Positions 44,850-53,915 of a stretch of 64,000 nucleotides of DNA are shown in pieces (the stretch's first letter is position 1; each line of letters starts with the position of its first letter). The position numbers and the translations under genes were made by a program. Location: positions 22,679 to 86,678 of the forward strand of contig JAJEBY010000007.1 of the NCBI GenBank assembly GCA_022822305.1, in the 5' to 3' direction. The notes under the pieces were generated by a model. That model did not search any database. It had not been told where the DNA came from and saw only the letters and a list, made by a program, of their open reading frames with translations. The stretch is from Anaerolineae bacterium (GTDB lineage Bacteria; Chloroflexota; Anaerolineae; Aggregatilineales; Phototrophicaceae).

Positions 44850-46640
44850 CTACACCCCCCAGATCACCTTCAGGCCCAGCAACATCGCCAGCAGCGTGAC
44901 GATGGTCATGCCCGCGCCGACTTTAGGGAAATCGCTGAACTTGTAGCCGCCGGGTCCCATCATTAGAATATTCACCGGGTGGGATATCGGCGTGATGAAC
45001 GCCAACGAACAAGCCATCGCCACCGCCACCGCCATCGCCCGCGGATCCAGCCCCAGCTGCAGCGCGGCATTGATGGCGATGGGACCGACCAGCAGCGGTG
45101 TGACTTGCCCGCCGATGACCTGTACGACCAACATCGTTAGCAGCGCGATGACCGCAAACAGCAGGAGCGGGCTGGCGTTCATGAGGCCGGATTCCAGGAA
45201 CGCGCTGACGCGGTCGGCCAGGCCGGTCTCGGTGATGGCGAGACTGAGCGGCAGCATCCCTGCCACCAGGAAGATCGTCCGCCAATCCACCGCCGCGTAG
45301 AATTGCTCCATCCGCAGGCAGCGCGTGAGCGCCATGGCTGCCGCCCCCGCCAGCATGGCAATGGGCAAAGGCACGATATTCAAAAACGAGAGCGACAAGA
45401 CCAGGACGGTGATGCCGACGGCGAAAGGCGCTTTGCGGCTGTCCGTCGCTTGCGCCGAGTATTCGCCGGCCGGCAAGATGAAATTGCTGTTGCGCGACAG
45501 ATTTTGAATGTCTGAGGATTGGCCGACGACCAGAATCGCATCGCCGACTTGAAGCGGCATCTTGCGGACATCGGTGTGGAAGCTCTGTCCGTCGCGCCAA
45601 AGCGCCATCGCCAACAAGCCCGCGTCGCGGTTGAGCTTCATCTGGGAGAGCGTCTTGCCAATGGCATTTGAACGAGGCGCAATCATGATCTCGATCGGCT
45701 CAATCGGCAACTCGCCCGCTGCCGCCTGGGCGCCGCCCTCGATTAACTCGATGCCCCAAGCCATCAGTTGCTGGAGTCGCTCCTCGCGACCGACAATTAA
45801 GAGTTTATCGGCCGGGTAAATCACTTGCGTCGACTTGGGAATGGCGATCGTCTCTCGTCCGCGCCAGACAGCCGCCACTGTCAGACCCAACTCGGCGTTG
45901 ATATCGCTTTCCTGCACGGTTTGCTGAGCGAGGCGCGAACCGGGCAGGACGCGCACCAGCCACATCCGGTCCGCCAATTCATAGGTATCATGCAGGTCGT
46001 CTTGATGGAAGAATTGCGTCAGCGAAGCGCGATCGGGCAGGGCGCGTCGGCCGAACAAAAGCATATATAGCAAACCCGCCGCCACAATCATGCCGCCCAC
46101 GGGCATAAAATCCCACATGCCCAATCCTGCGATGCCTTGCGAAATCAGCAGCTCGCTCATCAAGATATTGGCCGTCGTGAAATATGTCGCCATACCGCCG
46201 ACCGTGACGCCGAAGGCGAGCGGGATCATCAGCTTGGAGGCGGCGACGCCGCTGTCGCGCGATACCTGCAGGATAGCCGGAAGCAGGACCGCCGCCGCCG
46301 CCACATTGTTCATGAGCAAGGACACAGCCGCCCCCGCCGACATGACCAGGGCGATCAGCTTGGCCTCGGAACCGCGCCCATAGGCTTGCAGCCCCCGCGC
46401 CACCCACTGCATGACGCCCGTCTGCTCCAATCCGCGGGTGACTGCGAGCAAGCCGATTATGGTGATGACCACTGCGCTGCTGAACCCCGAAAGGGCGTCG
46501 CCGGGGGGCACCAGCCCGGTCAACGCGACCATGAGCAGGACGAGCAAGGCGATGAGATCAATGCGCAGCCGCGTAAAGCCGATCAACGCCAAGAGTACGA
46601 GAATAATGCCGATGACGGTGATTTCGGGAAGGCTAAGCAT
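44850..46640 (-). CDS. SLC13-family (DASS) permease with two RCK_C/TrkA_C domains
   Basis: A 596-residue membrane protein. Two transport halves (residues 1-195 and about 390-596) with re-entrant loops (SLLMNNVAAAAVLLPAI, QVIGGQVTPLLVGPIAINAAL) surround a cytoplasmic part with two TrkA_C domains (near 225-300 and 315-390; VRVLPGSRLAQQTV, VGDAILVVGQSSDIQNL). Members move sulfate, dicarboxylates or related anions with sodium; the RCK_C parts suggest regulation by a ligand. ATG 46640 with AGGAG is the start; the frame extends to 46655. It is convergent to the DUF4276 gene. Confidence 0.9.
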   Translation of the reverse strand: MLSLPEITVIGIILVLLALIGFTRLRIDLIALLVLLMVALTGLVPPGDALSGFSSAVVITIIGLLAVTRGLEQTGVMQWVARGLQAYGRGSEAKLIALVMSAGAAVSLLMNNVAAAAVLLPAILQVSRDSGVAASKLMIPLAFGVTVGGMATYFTTANILMSELLISQGIAGLGMWDFMPVGGMIVAAGLLYMLLFGRRALPDRASLTQFFHQDDLHDTYELADRMWLVRVLPGSRLAQQTVQESDINAELGLTVAAVWRGRETIAIPKSTQVIYPADKLLIVGREERLQQLMAWGIELIEGGAQAAAGELPIEPIEIMIAPRSNAIGKTLSQMKLNRDAGLLAMALWRDGQSFHTDVRKMPLQVGDAILVVGQSSDIQNLSRNSNFILPAGEYSAQATDSRKAPFAVGITVLVLSLSFLNIVPLPIAMLAGAAAMALTRCLRMEQFYAAVDWRTIFLVAGMLPLSLAITETGLADRVSAFLESGLMNASPLLLFAVIALLTMLVVQVIGGQVTPLLVGPIAINAALQLGLDPRAMAVAVAMACSLAFITPISHPVNILMMGPGGYKFSDFPKVGAGMTIVTLLAMLLGLKVIWGV

Positions 46641-46942
46641 GGCGCTCCTGTACAATTGGCGTTGTTACGTATTATAGCCGGTGGCAATGCCGCTCGGCGA
46701 CCTGGCGGGCGCGGCTGTCAATAGATTGGAAAAGAAAATCGCATGCTGTAGGGGCGTTTCGCTGAAACGCCCTCGTTAACGTCTGCAATGATTCGGGCGT
46801 CTCGCCGAGAAACGCCCCTACAATTTCGTCATGGGCGCGCGCCGCGGCAAGTGCAGCCCGCTCTACGCGCGTGGAGCAAGCGACGCTTGTATTCGTTTGA
46901 GCCTGCCCTTATAACTGTTCCGCAGCATGAAAGGACGCGAAC
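46641..46942. repeat. Gap before the first GH4 gene: paired hairpin repeats
   Basis: This 302-base gap carries a two-hairpin unit at 46748-46821 (GTAGGGGCGTTTCGCTGAAAC...GAGAAACGCCCCTAC), the same layout as 2823-2893. No gene is supported. Confidence 0.7.
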
Positions 46943-48328
46943 ATGACCAAAATAACCTTCATCGGCGCCGGCAGCACGGTATTCGCCAAGAACATGATGG
47001 GCGATATCTGGGGTTATCCGGAGCTGGCCGACGCGACGATCTGTTTGATGGATATCGACCCCAAGCGCCTGCGGCAATCGGAGCAAGTCTCGCGGCATGT
47101 CATCAAGGCGCTGGGAATCAACCCGACGGTTGAATGCGCGACCGACCGGCGCGAGGCGCTGCGCGGCGCGGATTACGTGGTCTGCATGATTCAGGTGGGC
47201 GGATACGAGCCGGCCACGGTCATCGATTTCGAAATCCCCAAGAAATACGGCTTGCGCCAGACGATCGGCGATACCTTGGGCATCGGCGGCATCATGCGCG
47301 GGCTGCGCACCATTCCCGTGCTGATCGATATCGCCAAAGATATGGAAGCGCTCTGCCCGGAAGCGCTGCTGATCAATTACGCCAATCCCATGTGCATGAA
47401 TCAGTGGGCCCTAAGCCGGGCCACCGACATCCGCACGGTCGGATTGTGTCACAGCGTGCAAGGCACCGCCCATGAGCTGGCGCGTGATATCGACATCCCC
47501 TACGATGACATCAATTACCTCGCGGCCGGCATCAATCACATGGCCTTCTATCTCAAGTTTGAGCATCGCGCGACGGGCGAAGACCTCTATCCCAGGCTGC
47601 GCCGAGTATACGACGAGGGTCGCGTGCCGCCGACCAATCGCGTTCGGTATGAGATGCTGCGGCGATTGGGTTATTTCGTGACCGAATCGAGCGAGCATTT
47701 CAGCGAATACGTGCCCTGGTTCATCAAAGACGGCGATGCCGATCTCATCGACAGATTTAATATCCCGCTGGACGAATACCTCGAGCGCTGCAAGGCCGGC
47801 ATCATCAGCTGGCAGCTGCTGGAGAAAGCGGAGGCCGAGGGGCGCATACCGAGCGAAGACGAGATTATGGACGCGCTGCGCGATGTGCATCCCATGAACA
47901 AAGCCGGGACCGTGCGCAGCATCACCAATCTGAACCAAGTCTGGCGCAGCGTCGAGTACGGCTCGCTGATCATCCACAGCATGGAGACCGGCGCGCCGTG
48001 CACCATTTACGGCAACGTCCCCAACGACAATATCATTGACAACCTGCCGGCGGGCTGCTGCGTCGAGGCGCCCTGCCTGGTGGATAGCAACGGCGTGCAG
48101 CCGACGCGCATCGGCGCGATTCCGCCGCACTTGGCCGCCTTGATGCGCACCAATGTCAATGTGCAATCGCTGACGGTGGAAGCGGCGCTGAGCGGGAAGC
48201 GCGAGCATATCTACCACGCCGCCATGCTCGATCCGCACACCGCTGCCGAACTGACGCTGGATGAGATCTGGTCGATGGTGGATGAGCTGATCGAGGCGCA
48301 CGGGGATTTCTTGCCTGAGTACGTGTAA
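46943..48328 (+). CDS. Glycoside hydrolase family 4, alpha-galactosidase/alpha-glucosidase type
   Basis: A 461-residue NAD- and Mn-dependent glycosidase that works by oxidation, elimination and re-reduction. The N-terminal NAD site is ITFIGAGSTVFAKNMMGDI. The metal-binding Cys and His are in VGLCHSVQGTAHEL near residue 175 and AAGINHMAFYL near residue 198; NYANPMCMNQ holds the family Asn-Pro. It resembles MelA-type alpha-galactosidases most. Galactose made here would feed the galactokinase at 1567. It acts in the cytoplasm on imported sugars. Confidence 0.9.
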   Translation: MTKITFIGAGSTVFAKNMMGDIWGYPELADATICLMDIDPKRLRQSEQVSRHVIKALGINPTVECATDRREALRGADYVVCMIQVGGYEPATVIDFEIPKKYGLRQTIGDTLGIGGIMRGLRTIPVLIDIAKDMEALCPEALLINYANPMCMNQWALSRATDIRTVGLCHSVQGTAHELARDIDIPYDDINYLAAGINHMAFYLKFEHRATGEDLYPRLRRVYDEGRVPPTNRVRYEMLRRLGYFVTESSEHFSEYVPWFIKDGDADLIDRFNIPLDEYLERCKAGIISWQLLEKAEAEGRIPSEDEIMDALRDVHPMNKAGTVRSITNLNQVWRSVEYGSLIIHSMETGAPCTIYGNVPNDNIIDNLPAGCCVEAPCLVDSNGVQPTRIGAIPPHLAALMRTNVNVQSLTVEAALSGKREHIYHAAMLDPHTAAELTLDEIWSMVDELIEAHGDFLPEYV

Positions 48329-48835
48329 GGCTGTTTCACCTCAATTGCACTAAGGCGTCGTAAGGCTTGTCCACTACTGACGAATACGCGTTGATTTCGA
48401 GCCTATTACCTGTGGGCGACTCACAGAGTCGCCCCTACAAGGCTTGTCCGCTACTGCGAAACATACGCAACACTACCTGGAAAACAGCAATGTAACGACA
48501 ATACGCAGTGTTAATCCTTGCGAAACGCAACAGAATTCTGTGGTATCCGCCAAGGTTAGCTCCCCCTCCCTGACTTGTCGGGGAGGGGGCCGGGGGGTGG
48601 GGTAAAACAAATCGCGTCAGGCGTCTAGGTCCGGACAAGCCTTACAACCGGCCTAAAGCGCGGAAATCAGCAGGAATGATGCGGCTTTTGACTGGGAAAC
48701 GCTTCCCATCCCTATTGAAACGAGTGATGAATGGCGATTATGTCACAATAGCGGACTAGCCCTGTAGGGGCGAGCCTTGGCTCGCCCGCGCTTGAAATCT
48801 GATCGTTGTAGGGGCGATTCTGTGAATCGCCCGCC
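48329..48835. repeat. Repeat-rich gap between the GH4 and NagB-like genes
   Basis: No gene is supported in this 507-base gap. It holds hairpins at 48414-48438, 48763-48786 and 48808-48832. A 170-base composite at 48440-48608 contains the G-rich palindrome (near 48561-48602) and is repeated at 63590-63759. An inverted copy of the 110-base unit at 30139 lies at 48642-48762. Confidence 0.75.
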
Positions 48836-49678
48836 TCACAGCAAATGGCGCGGCGATGCCAGCGTATCGCGGTCGGTCACGATCACGTAATCCAGGCCGC
48901 GGATATGCGTGACCGGATAATCATCCCCCGGCTCGCCGAATAGCGCCAGACGCAGCACCGTATTCGCCCAATCCAGCGCAATCCCGTTGCGGCAATAGAG
49001 CCGTATGCGCCGCGACGCCAGGATTTCTTTCATGCCGAGCGTATAGGCATAGCGCGGAAAACCCTCCAGAGTACCGCCGACGCCGGCTCGCAGCGCATTT
49101 ATCGTCACGGTGAAATCGTTGAGGCGCACGACCCGGCAGGACATTTCGCGGATGCCCGGCTCGGGCTCGTTGAAAGCCAGGTGGCCGTGGATGCCGATGC
49201 CGCCATAGCAGGTATCGATGCCGCCGACCTGATCAATTATGCGCGGCAGCGACTCGATATTGCTGCGATCCGGGAAGTGGACTTGGGCCGGCGGCAGGCC
49301 ACAGGCGCCGACAACACGATCAAGAAACAGCCGTTGCGCGATGCCGCGAAAGCTGAGCGGATGCGCCGGCGGCAGCGCCTCGCCGGCGTCGTCGCAGTAT
49401 TCGTCCATGAAGAACAAGTGACAGTTTGCCAGCGACATGCGCGATTCGGCAAGCATCGTCGCCAGCAGGGGATAGTGGCCTGTGGGTCCCACGGGTAAAA
49501 TCAGCCGCGTCGGCGCGCCCCGCTCATTGTCAGCGCAAATGTCGTCAAAGATCGATTCGGCCAGATGTCGATGCAGATCGTCGAGCGTCTCGCAGACGAC
49601 GAGATGCCGTCCGGCGCGTTCAATCACCTGTCGCGGCGTGAGCTCGAGCAGGTGGCGGATTTCGTCGGCGCGCTTCAT
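48836..49678 (-). CDS. NagB-like glucosamine-6-phosphate deaminase family protein with altered active site
   Basis: A 280-residue member of the NagB/6-phosphogluconolactonase fold. The family segments are LPVGPTGHYPLL near residue 65, HLFFMDEYCDDAG near residue 92 and GGIGIHGHLAFNEPEPG near residue 170. E. coli NagB has DGH at the catalytic site (D141 and H143); here it reads HGH, so the key Asp is His. The enzyme may act on another sugar phosphate or use another mechanism. It lies 77 bases from the divergent NodB-like deacetylase gene, a context that suits amino sugars. Confidence 0.8.
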   Translation of the reverse strand: MKRADEIRHLLELTPRQVIERAGRHLVVCETLDDLHRHLAESIFDDICADNERGAPTRLILPVGPTGHYPLLATMLAESRMSLANCHLFFMDEYCDDAGEALPPAHPLSFRGIAQRLFLDRVVGACGLPPAQVHFPDRSNIESLPRIIDQVGGIDTCYGGIGIHGHLAFNEPEPGIREMSCRVVRLNDFTVTINALRAGVGGTLEGFPRYAYTLGMKEILASRRIRLYCRNGIALDWANTVLRLALFGEPGDDYPVTHIRGLDYVIVTDRDTLASPRHLL

Positions 49679-49755
49679 AGCGCCAGCCTCATATAGTCAA
49701 AGCGCGGCATGAGATTTATACTTCGGCGGCGTCCATAGCATCTCGCTTTGTCTGC

Positions 49756-50574
49756 ATGCCCAGAATCATATTTCGGGACGATGACACCAGCTATTTTACG
49801 CCACCTCAGCGGCTGGAGGCAATTTACGGCCGTCTGTGGGAGGCGGGGCTGCCGGTTTGCCTGGCCGTGATTCCGATGGTCTATGCCGATACGCGCGTCT
49901 ATTGGACCGATGGCAATCCTCACGATCCCTCCATTCCCCCGCCGTTTCGCGGACGCGATCAATGTTTCTCGATCCTGGACAATCCGGAGCTTGGCGATTT
50001 TCTCAACGAGAAGGCGGCGGCGGGATTGGCGGAAATCTGCCTGCACGGCTACACGCACGTCTTCTACGAATTCACCACGCATGATCGCGCGCTGATCCGG
50101 CGCAAGCTGGAGCGTGGCCTGGCGCTATTGAATCAAGCCTTCCCGGCGGCGAATGTGCGGACCTTCATCGCGCCCTACGATCGCTTGTCGCCGGCAGCCA
50201 TGGAGGAGCTGATTGCCGCCGGATTCCATATCAGCACGCAATCGCTGAACCTGGCGCCATTGCCGGCGCTGCCGCAGCTAGCCGGGCAGGGCGCGGCGGC
50301 GATGCGGGGCGGCCAGACGCTCTTCGTCTGTGACGATTACCTGTTCACCTACAAACGCGATCCGGCCCAATCGCTGGTCAGGGCGCGCGCGGCCATGGCG
50401 GGGAACGAGCTGACGATCATCTGCAATCATTACTGGATGTTTTATCATCCCTGGCGCGATCGTCCCAACGTCCCCGATTACGCCGCCTGGAATCGCTTGC
50501 TCGATGATGTGCTGGGCGGCGAGACGCATCAGGCGACGACCTTTGACGGCTTCGCGCAGGGCGACCCGGATTGA
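49756..50574 (+). CDS. Polysaccharide deacetylase-like (NodB/DUF2334-type) protein
   Basis: A 272-residue protein with the N-terminal FRDDDTSYF (the NodB acidic motif) and a His pair in CLHGYTHVFYEF near residue 97, which together bind the metal that removes an N-acetyl or similar group. NVRTFIAPYDRLSP near residue 135 is the usual third motif, and ICNHYWMFYH near residue 218 the fourth. It has no signal peptide, unlike cell-wall deacetylases, so it is cytoplasmic and may work on an imported oligosaccharide. It is divergent from the NagB-like gene. Confidence 0.8.
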   Translation: MPRIIFRDDDTSYFTPPQRLEAIYGRLWEAGLPVCLAVIPMVYADTRVYWTDGNPHDPSIPPPFRGRDQCFSILDNPELGDFLNEKAAAGLAEICLHGYTHVFYEFTTHDRALIRRKLERGLALLNQAFPAANVRTFIAPYDRLSPAAMEELIAAGFHISTQSLNLAPLPALPQLAGQGAAAMRGGQTLFVCDDYLFTYKRDPAQSLVRARAAMAGNELTIICNHYWMFYHPWRDRPNVPDYAAWNRLLDDVLGGETHQATTFDGFAQGDPD

Positions 50575-50602
50575 ATTGAGTGGTTTCGAAGGGTAGCGCG
50601 GC

Positions 50603-50611
50603 TGGTATAAT
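50603..50611 (+). promoter_or_regulatory. Extended -10 promoter of the aldehyde dehydrogenase gene
   Basis: TGG followed by the consensus TATAAT (50606-50611) lies 53 bases before the chosen start codon. No good -35 box at 16-18 bases is seen, which fits an extended -10 type. Confidence 0.45.
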
Positions 50612-50664
50612 GCGCGGCCTAACGAATGATTCGACAGCAAGAGAGCGCTGGGAAGGGACCTGAC

Positions 50665-52083
50665 ATGCCCAGGAAGAATCTGATAGGCGGCCAATGGCGC
50701 GGCAGCGACGACGTGATGGAAGTGCGCTTTCCTTATGATGGCAGCGCGGTGGACGCGGTATCGATGGCGAGCGCGGCCGATATGGACCAGGCGATGGCCG
50801 CCGCATTGAAGGGTTTCGAAATCACGCGCGCATTGCCCAGTCATCGGCGCTCGGAAATCCTGGAAAATATGACGCGCTTGCTGCGGCAACGCTTTGACGA
50901 AGTCGTCGACGCCATGATCATGGAAGGCGGCAAGAACCGTAAAACGGCAGTGGGCGAGACGAGCCGCGCGCTGGAGACGCTCAAAGTATCGGGCGAAGAG
51001 GCGCGCCGCATCGGCGGCGAAGTCTTCAGCATTGACTGGACAGCCGCGGGCGAAAATCGTCAGGGCTTCACGCGGCGTCGTCCCATCGGCACAGTGCTGG
51101 GCATCACCCCTTTCAATTATCCGGTTAATCTGGCTTGTCACAAAATCGGACCCGCCATCGCCGCGGGCAACCCGATCATCATCAAACCGGCTGAAAAGAC
51201 GCCGCTGTCGTCGCTGATCCTGGCCGAAATCGTGCTGGAAGCCGGCTATCCGCCCGAAGCCTTCAGCGTCTTAAACGCCTGGGGACCGGATACGGAAATG
51301 ATGGCGGCCGATCCGCGCGTGGCCATGATTAGCTTCACCGGCAGCTCCGCGGTGGGCTGGATGCTCAAGAACAAGTCCGGGCAGAAAAAGATCGCGCTGG
51401 AGCTGGGCGGCAACGCCGGCATGATCGTGCATGACGATGCCGATCTGGAGCTGGCGGCGGCTGAAGCGGCGGCGGGCGGATTCGCCAACGCCGGGCAGAA
51501 TTGCATCTCGGTGCAGCGCGTGCTGATCCAGCGCGATGTCTTCGAAGATTTCACCGATCGCTTTGTCGAGCGCGTCAAGCGGCTGAAGGTCGGCGACCCG
51601 CGCGATCCCGATGTCGATATCGGCCCCATGATCAGCGTCCGCGATGCCGAGCGCGCAGAATCCTGGGTCGAAGAAGCGCGGCGGGCCGGCGCGTCGGTGC
51701 TGGTCGGAGGCGAGCGCGAGGGCACGATGTTCCCGCCAACGGTGATGACGGATACATCGCCCGATATGCGCGTGAACTGCGAAGAAGTCTTCGCGCCGGT
51801 GGTGACCGTCAGCCCCTACGACAGCTGGGACGACGCCGTAGCCACGGTCAACAATACGCCTTATGGCTTGCAAGCGGGCATCTTCACGCGCGATGTCAAA
51901 CTGATCATGGATGCCTGGGATCGCATCGATGTTGGCGGCCTGCAAGTGAACAGCGCCTCGACCTTCCGCGTCGATCACATGCCCTATGGCGGCATCAAGG
52001 CATCGGGTTACGGTCGCGAGGGCATCAAGTACGCGATCGAAGATATGACCGAGCTGCGCCTGATGGTGTTGAATTTGAGTTGA
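50665..52083 (+). CDS. NAD(P)-dependent aldehyde dehydrogenase
   Basis: A 472-residue aldehyde dehydrogenase that oxidises an aldehyde to an acid. The catalytic Cys is in NAGQNCISVQRVLIQ near residue 285 and the general-base Glu in ALELGGNAGMIVHDDADL near residue 255; ITPFNYPVNLACHKIGPAI and VIIKPAEKTPLSSL (GSSA/FTGS nearby) form the cofactor site. The start is ATG 50665 after AAGGGA. It is close to succinate-semialdehyde and lactaldehyde dehydrogenases. It precedes the sugar-catabolic cluster; a role for a three-carbon sugar aldehyde is plausible. Confidence 0.9.
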   Translation: MPRKNLIGGQWRGSDDVMEVRFPYDGSAVDAVSMASAADMDQAMAAALKGFEITRALPSHRRSEILENMTRLLRQRFDEVVDAMIMEGGKNRKTAVGETSRALETLKVSGEEARRIGGEVFSIDWTAAGENRQGFTRRRPIGTVLGITPFNYPVNLACHKIGPAIAAGNPIIIKPAEKTPLSSLILAEIVLEAGYPPEAFSVLNAWGPDTEMMAADPRVAMISFTGSSAVGWMLKNKSGQKKIALELGGNAGMIVHDDADLELAAAEAAAGGFANAGQNCISVQRVLIQRDVFEDFTDRFVERVKRLKVGDPRDPDVDIGPMISVRDAERAESWVEEARRAGASVLVGGEREGTMFPPTVMTDTSPDMRVNCEEVFAPVVTVSPYDSWDDAVATVNNTPYGLQAGIFTRDVKLIMDAWDRIDVGGLQVNSASTFRVDHMPYGGIKASGYGREGIKYAIEDMTELRLMVLNLS

Positions 52084-52592
52084 TTCACCACAACCGCTCG
52101 GCGACAGCGAAAAGGTCGGCCGCGCTCATACAAAATAGCAAACGCGCATCTTGCATGAGCAAGGAGATCTGTCAAAAAAGAGGCGCAGAAGTAATTCCAA
52201 GTTAAGCATGCAACTTGCTGACATAATCTGAGAAATCTCTAAAGGCCTGGACAACCTTGTAAGGCTTGTCCGATAACTTGTCGTCACCCGCAAATGGCTT
52301 CAATCTTCTTGCCGAACACTACAGCAACATACTCGCTCAACGCGAAAACCTCGGACTTGACGCCAATCACGCATGCCTCAACTCCCCCTCTCCATTGCGA
52401 TGGGGAGGGGGCCGGGGGCTGGGGTATGAAAGAAGCGCTGACATTGCGAATAATCGGATAAGCCTTGTAGCGCGCGAGCCTTGGCGGAATCCGCAGGGGC
52501 TTTTGCTTTGTGGCTTGCAATGCCGGGCGCGTCCGTAGTACAATCTCAATTAATTAATCAAATTGGTAAAATAATGCCTTCGAGCTGATCTC
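52084..52592. repeat. Element P, G-rich palindrome and promoter region before the ROK gene
   Basis: Element P (52086-52215) follows the aldehyde dehydrogenase stop by three bases. A G-rich palindrome (CTCCCCCTCTCC...GGGGAGGGGG) lies at about 52382-52428, and a degraded GCGAGCCTTGGC unit at 52470. The ROK promoter occupies the right end. No gene is supported in between. Confidence 0.7.
52515..52575 (+). promoter_or_regulatory. Promoter and AT-rich operator candidate of the ROK regulator
   Basis: TTGCAA (52515-52520) and TACAAT (52539-52544) are 18 bases apart. The following AT-rich tract 52547-52575, with TTAATTAA and AAATTGGTAAAAT, stands out strongly in this G+C-rich DNA and lies where a ROK regulator usually binds. 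The half-sites are not perfectly symmetric, so the operator call is tentative. Confidence 0.5.
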
Positions 52593-53834
52593 ATGAGCGC
52601 CTTGCATCCCTCGACCGCCGGCATCAACAGCAGCGGCATCAAGCAGCACAACATCGGCGCCATCTTGCAGCACCTCCTGCACAAGAAAACTGTATCGCGG
52701 GTAGCGCTCGCCAATTGGATGGGCGTATCCACGGCGACCATCACGAATCTGGTGACAGAGCTGGTCGCCCAGGGATTGATTGTGGAAGAAGGCGTCATTC
52801 GGCACAACGGGCAGGCGAGCGTCGGGCGCCCGCAAATGGCGCTGCGGCTTGTGCCCGATGCGCGCTATGTGGCAGGCGTGCACATTGATGTTGGGCGCAT
52901 GCTGATCACCTTATGCAACCTCTGCGGCGAGGTCGTTGGCAAGCAAGTGTTTGAACATCAACTTCAGACCCCGTGGCAGCAGGTCATGGACGAGACCGTG
53001 GATGTTGTCGAGACGCTGATCGGCCGCAGCGGCATCAATCGCGCGCAAATTCTGGGGGCGGGCGTCGCGGCCAGCGGCCTGGTCGATTCGCGGACCGGCG
53101 TCAATATCTTCGCGCCCAACCTGAATTGGCGCCAGGTGCCGATTGGCGCGTATCTGCGGGATCGGCTCAATCTGCCGGTGCATGTTGAAAACAATGTGCG
53201 GGCCATGGCCCTGGGAGAAGCCTTGCTCGGGCGCGCCAACGAGGCGACAGTCATGGCCTTTATTTATGCGCGCGTCGGCGTCGGCGCCGGGTTTATCGTC
53301 GATGGGCAGATCTTTCGCGGTGGCGCCGCCGGCGCAGGTGAAATTGGACATACCGTGCTGGCGCTGGAGCAGGCCAGGCAGGGCGATGCGCGGACGCTGG
53401 AATCGCTGTTTTCTGAACCGGCGCTGATCGCTGGCGCTGCAGAACTGATCGCTCAGCATCCCTCCGGCTGTCTGGCGCGGCGAGCGAGCCAGGGCAAATT
53501 GACCTTGGACGCCATTTTTGAAGTGGCGCAAGCGGGCGACCGGGCGACTCTGGATCTCTTGATCGAACGCGCGGAATATTTCGGCATCGCCTTGGCGAAT
53601 CTGGTGAATGTCTTCAATCCGGAATTGATTGTTTTGGGCGGAATTTTTACCCGGGAACACAATCTGATACTGCCGACAGTATTGAAGACCTTGAAGACGC
53701 GCGCGTTCGCCAATCTTGGCGATCAGATTTCGGTGCAGGTGACGGAGTTCGGCCAAGACGCTGGCATGATCGGCGCGGCTGCGCTGGCGCTGGATCGCTT
53801 CTTTTATCGCGCGGCCCTACACATGCCGATATGA
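52593..53834 (+). CDS. ROK-family transcriptional regulator (XylR/NagC type)
   Basis: A 413-residue sugar-responsive repressor. The N-terminal winged helix (residues about 18-75) has HLLHKKTVSRVALANWMGV and STATITNLVTELVAQGLI. The ROK domain follows, with GAGEIGHTVLALEQ. The usual zinc site CxCGxxGCxE after GEIGH is replaced by ARQGDARTLE, so all three cysteines are absent. It probably binds its own promoter and controls the isomerase, transporter, GH4 and lyase genes downstream, with the sugar or its phosphate as inducer. Confidence 0.9.
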   Translation: MSALHPSTAGINSSGIKQHNIGAILQHLLHKKTVSRVALANWMGVSTATITNLVTELVAQGLIVEEGVIRHNGQASVGRPQMALRLVPDARYVAGVHIDVGRMLITLCNLCGEVVGKQVFEHQLQTPWQQVMDETVDVVETLIGRSGINRAQILGAGVAASGLVDSRTGVNIFAPNLNWRQVPIGAYLRDRLNLPVHVENNVRAMALGEALLGRANEATVMAFIYARVGVGAGFIVDGQIFRGGAAGAGEIGHTVLALEQARQGDARTLESLFSEPALIAGAAELIAQHPSGCLARRASQGKLTLDAIFEVAQAGDRATLDLLIERAEYFGIALANLVNVFNPELIVLGGIFTREHNLILPTVLKTLKTRAFANLGDQISVQVTEFGQDAGMIGAAALALDRFFYRAALHMPI

Positions 53835-53915
53835 ACTTGCGCGGGTGAAGGCGGCGGGAATACGGAGCGCAAACGCAAATGAAACGGCCAACGGAATTGT
53901 CAGGATCATGAAAAA

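Noticed and set aside
48329..48835. CRISPR-like array in the repeat-rich gap
   Set aside because: Repeats differ in size and order, spacers are not uniform, and no cas genes are present; they are palindromic dispersed elements.
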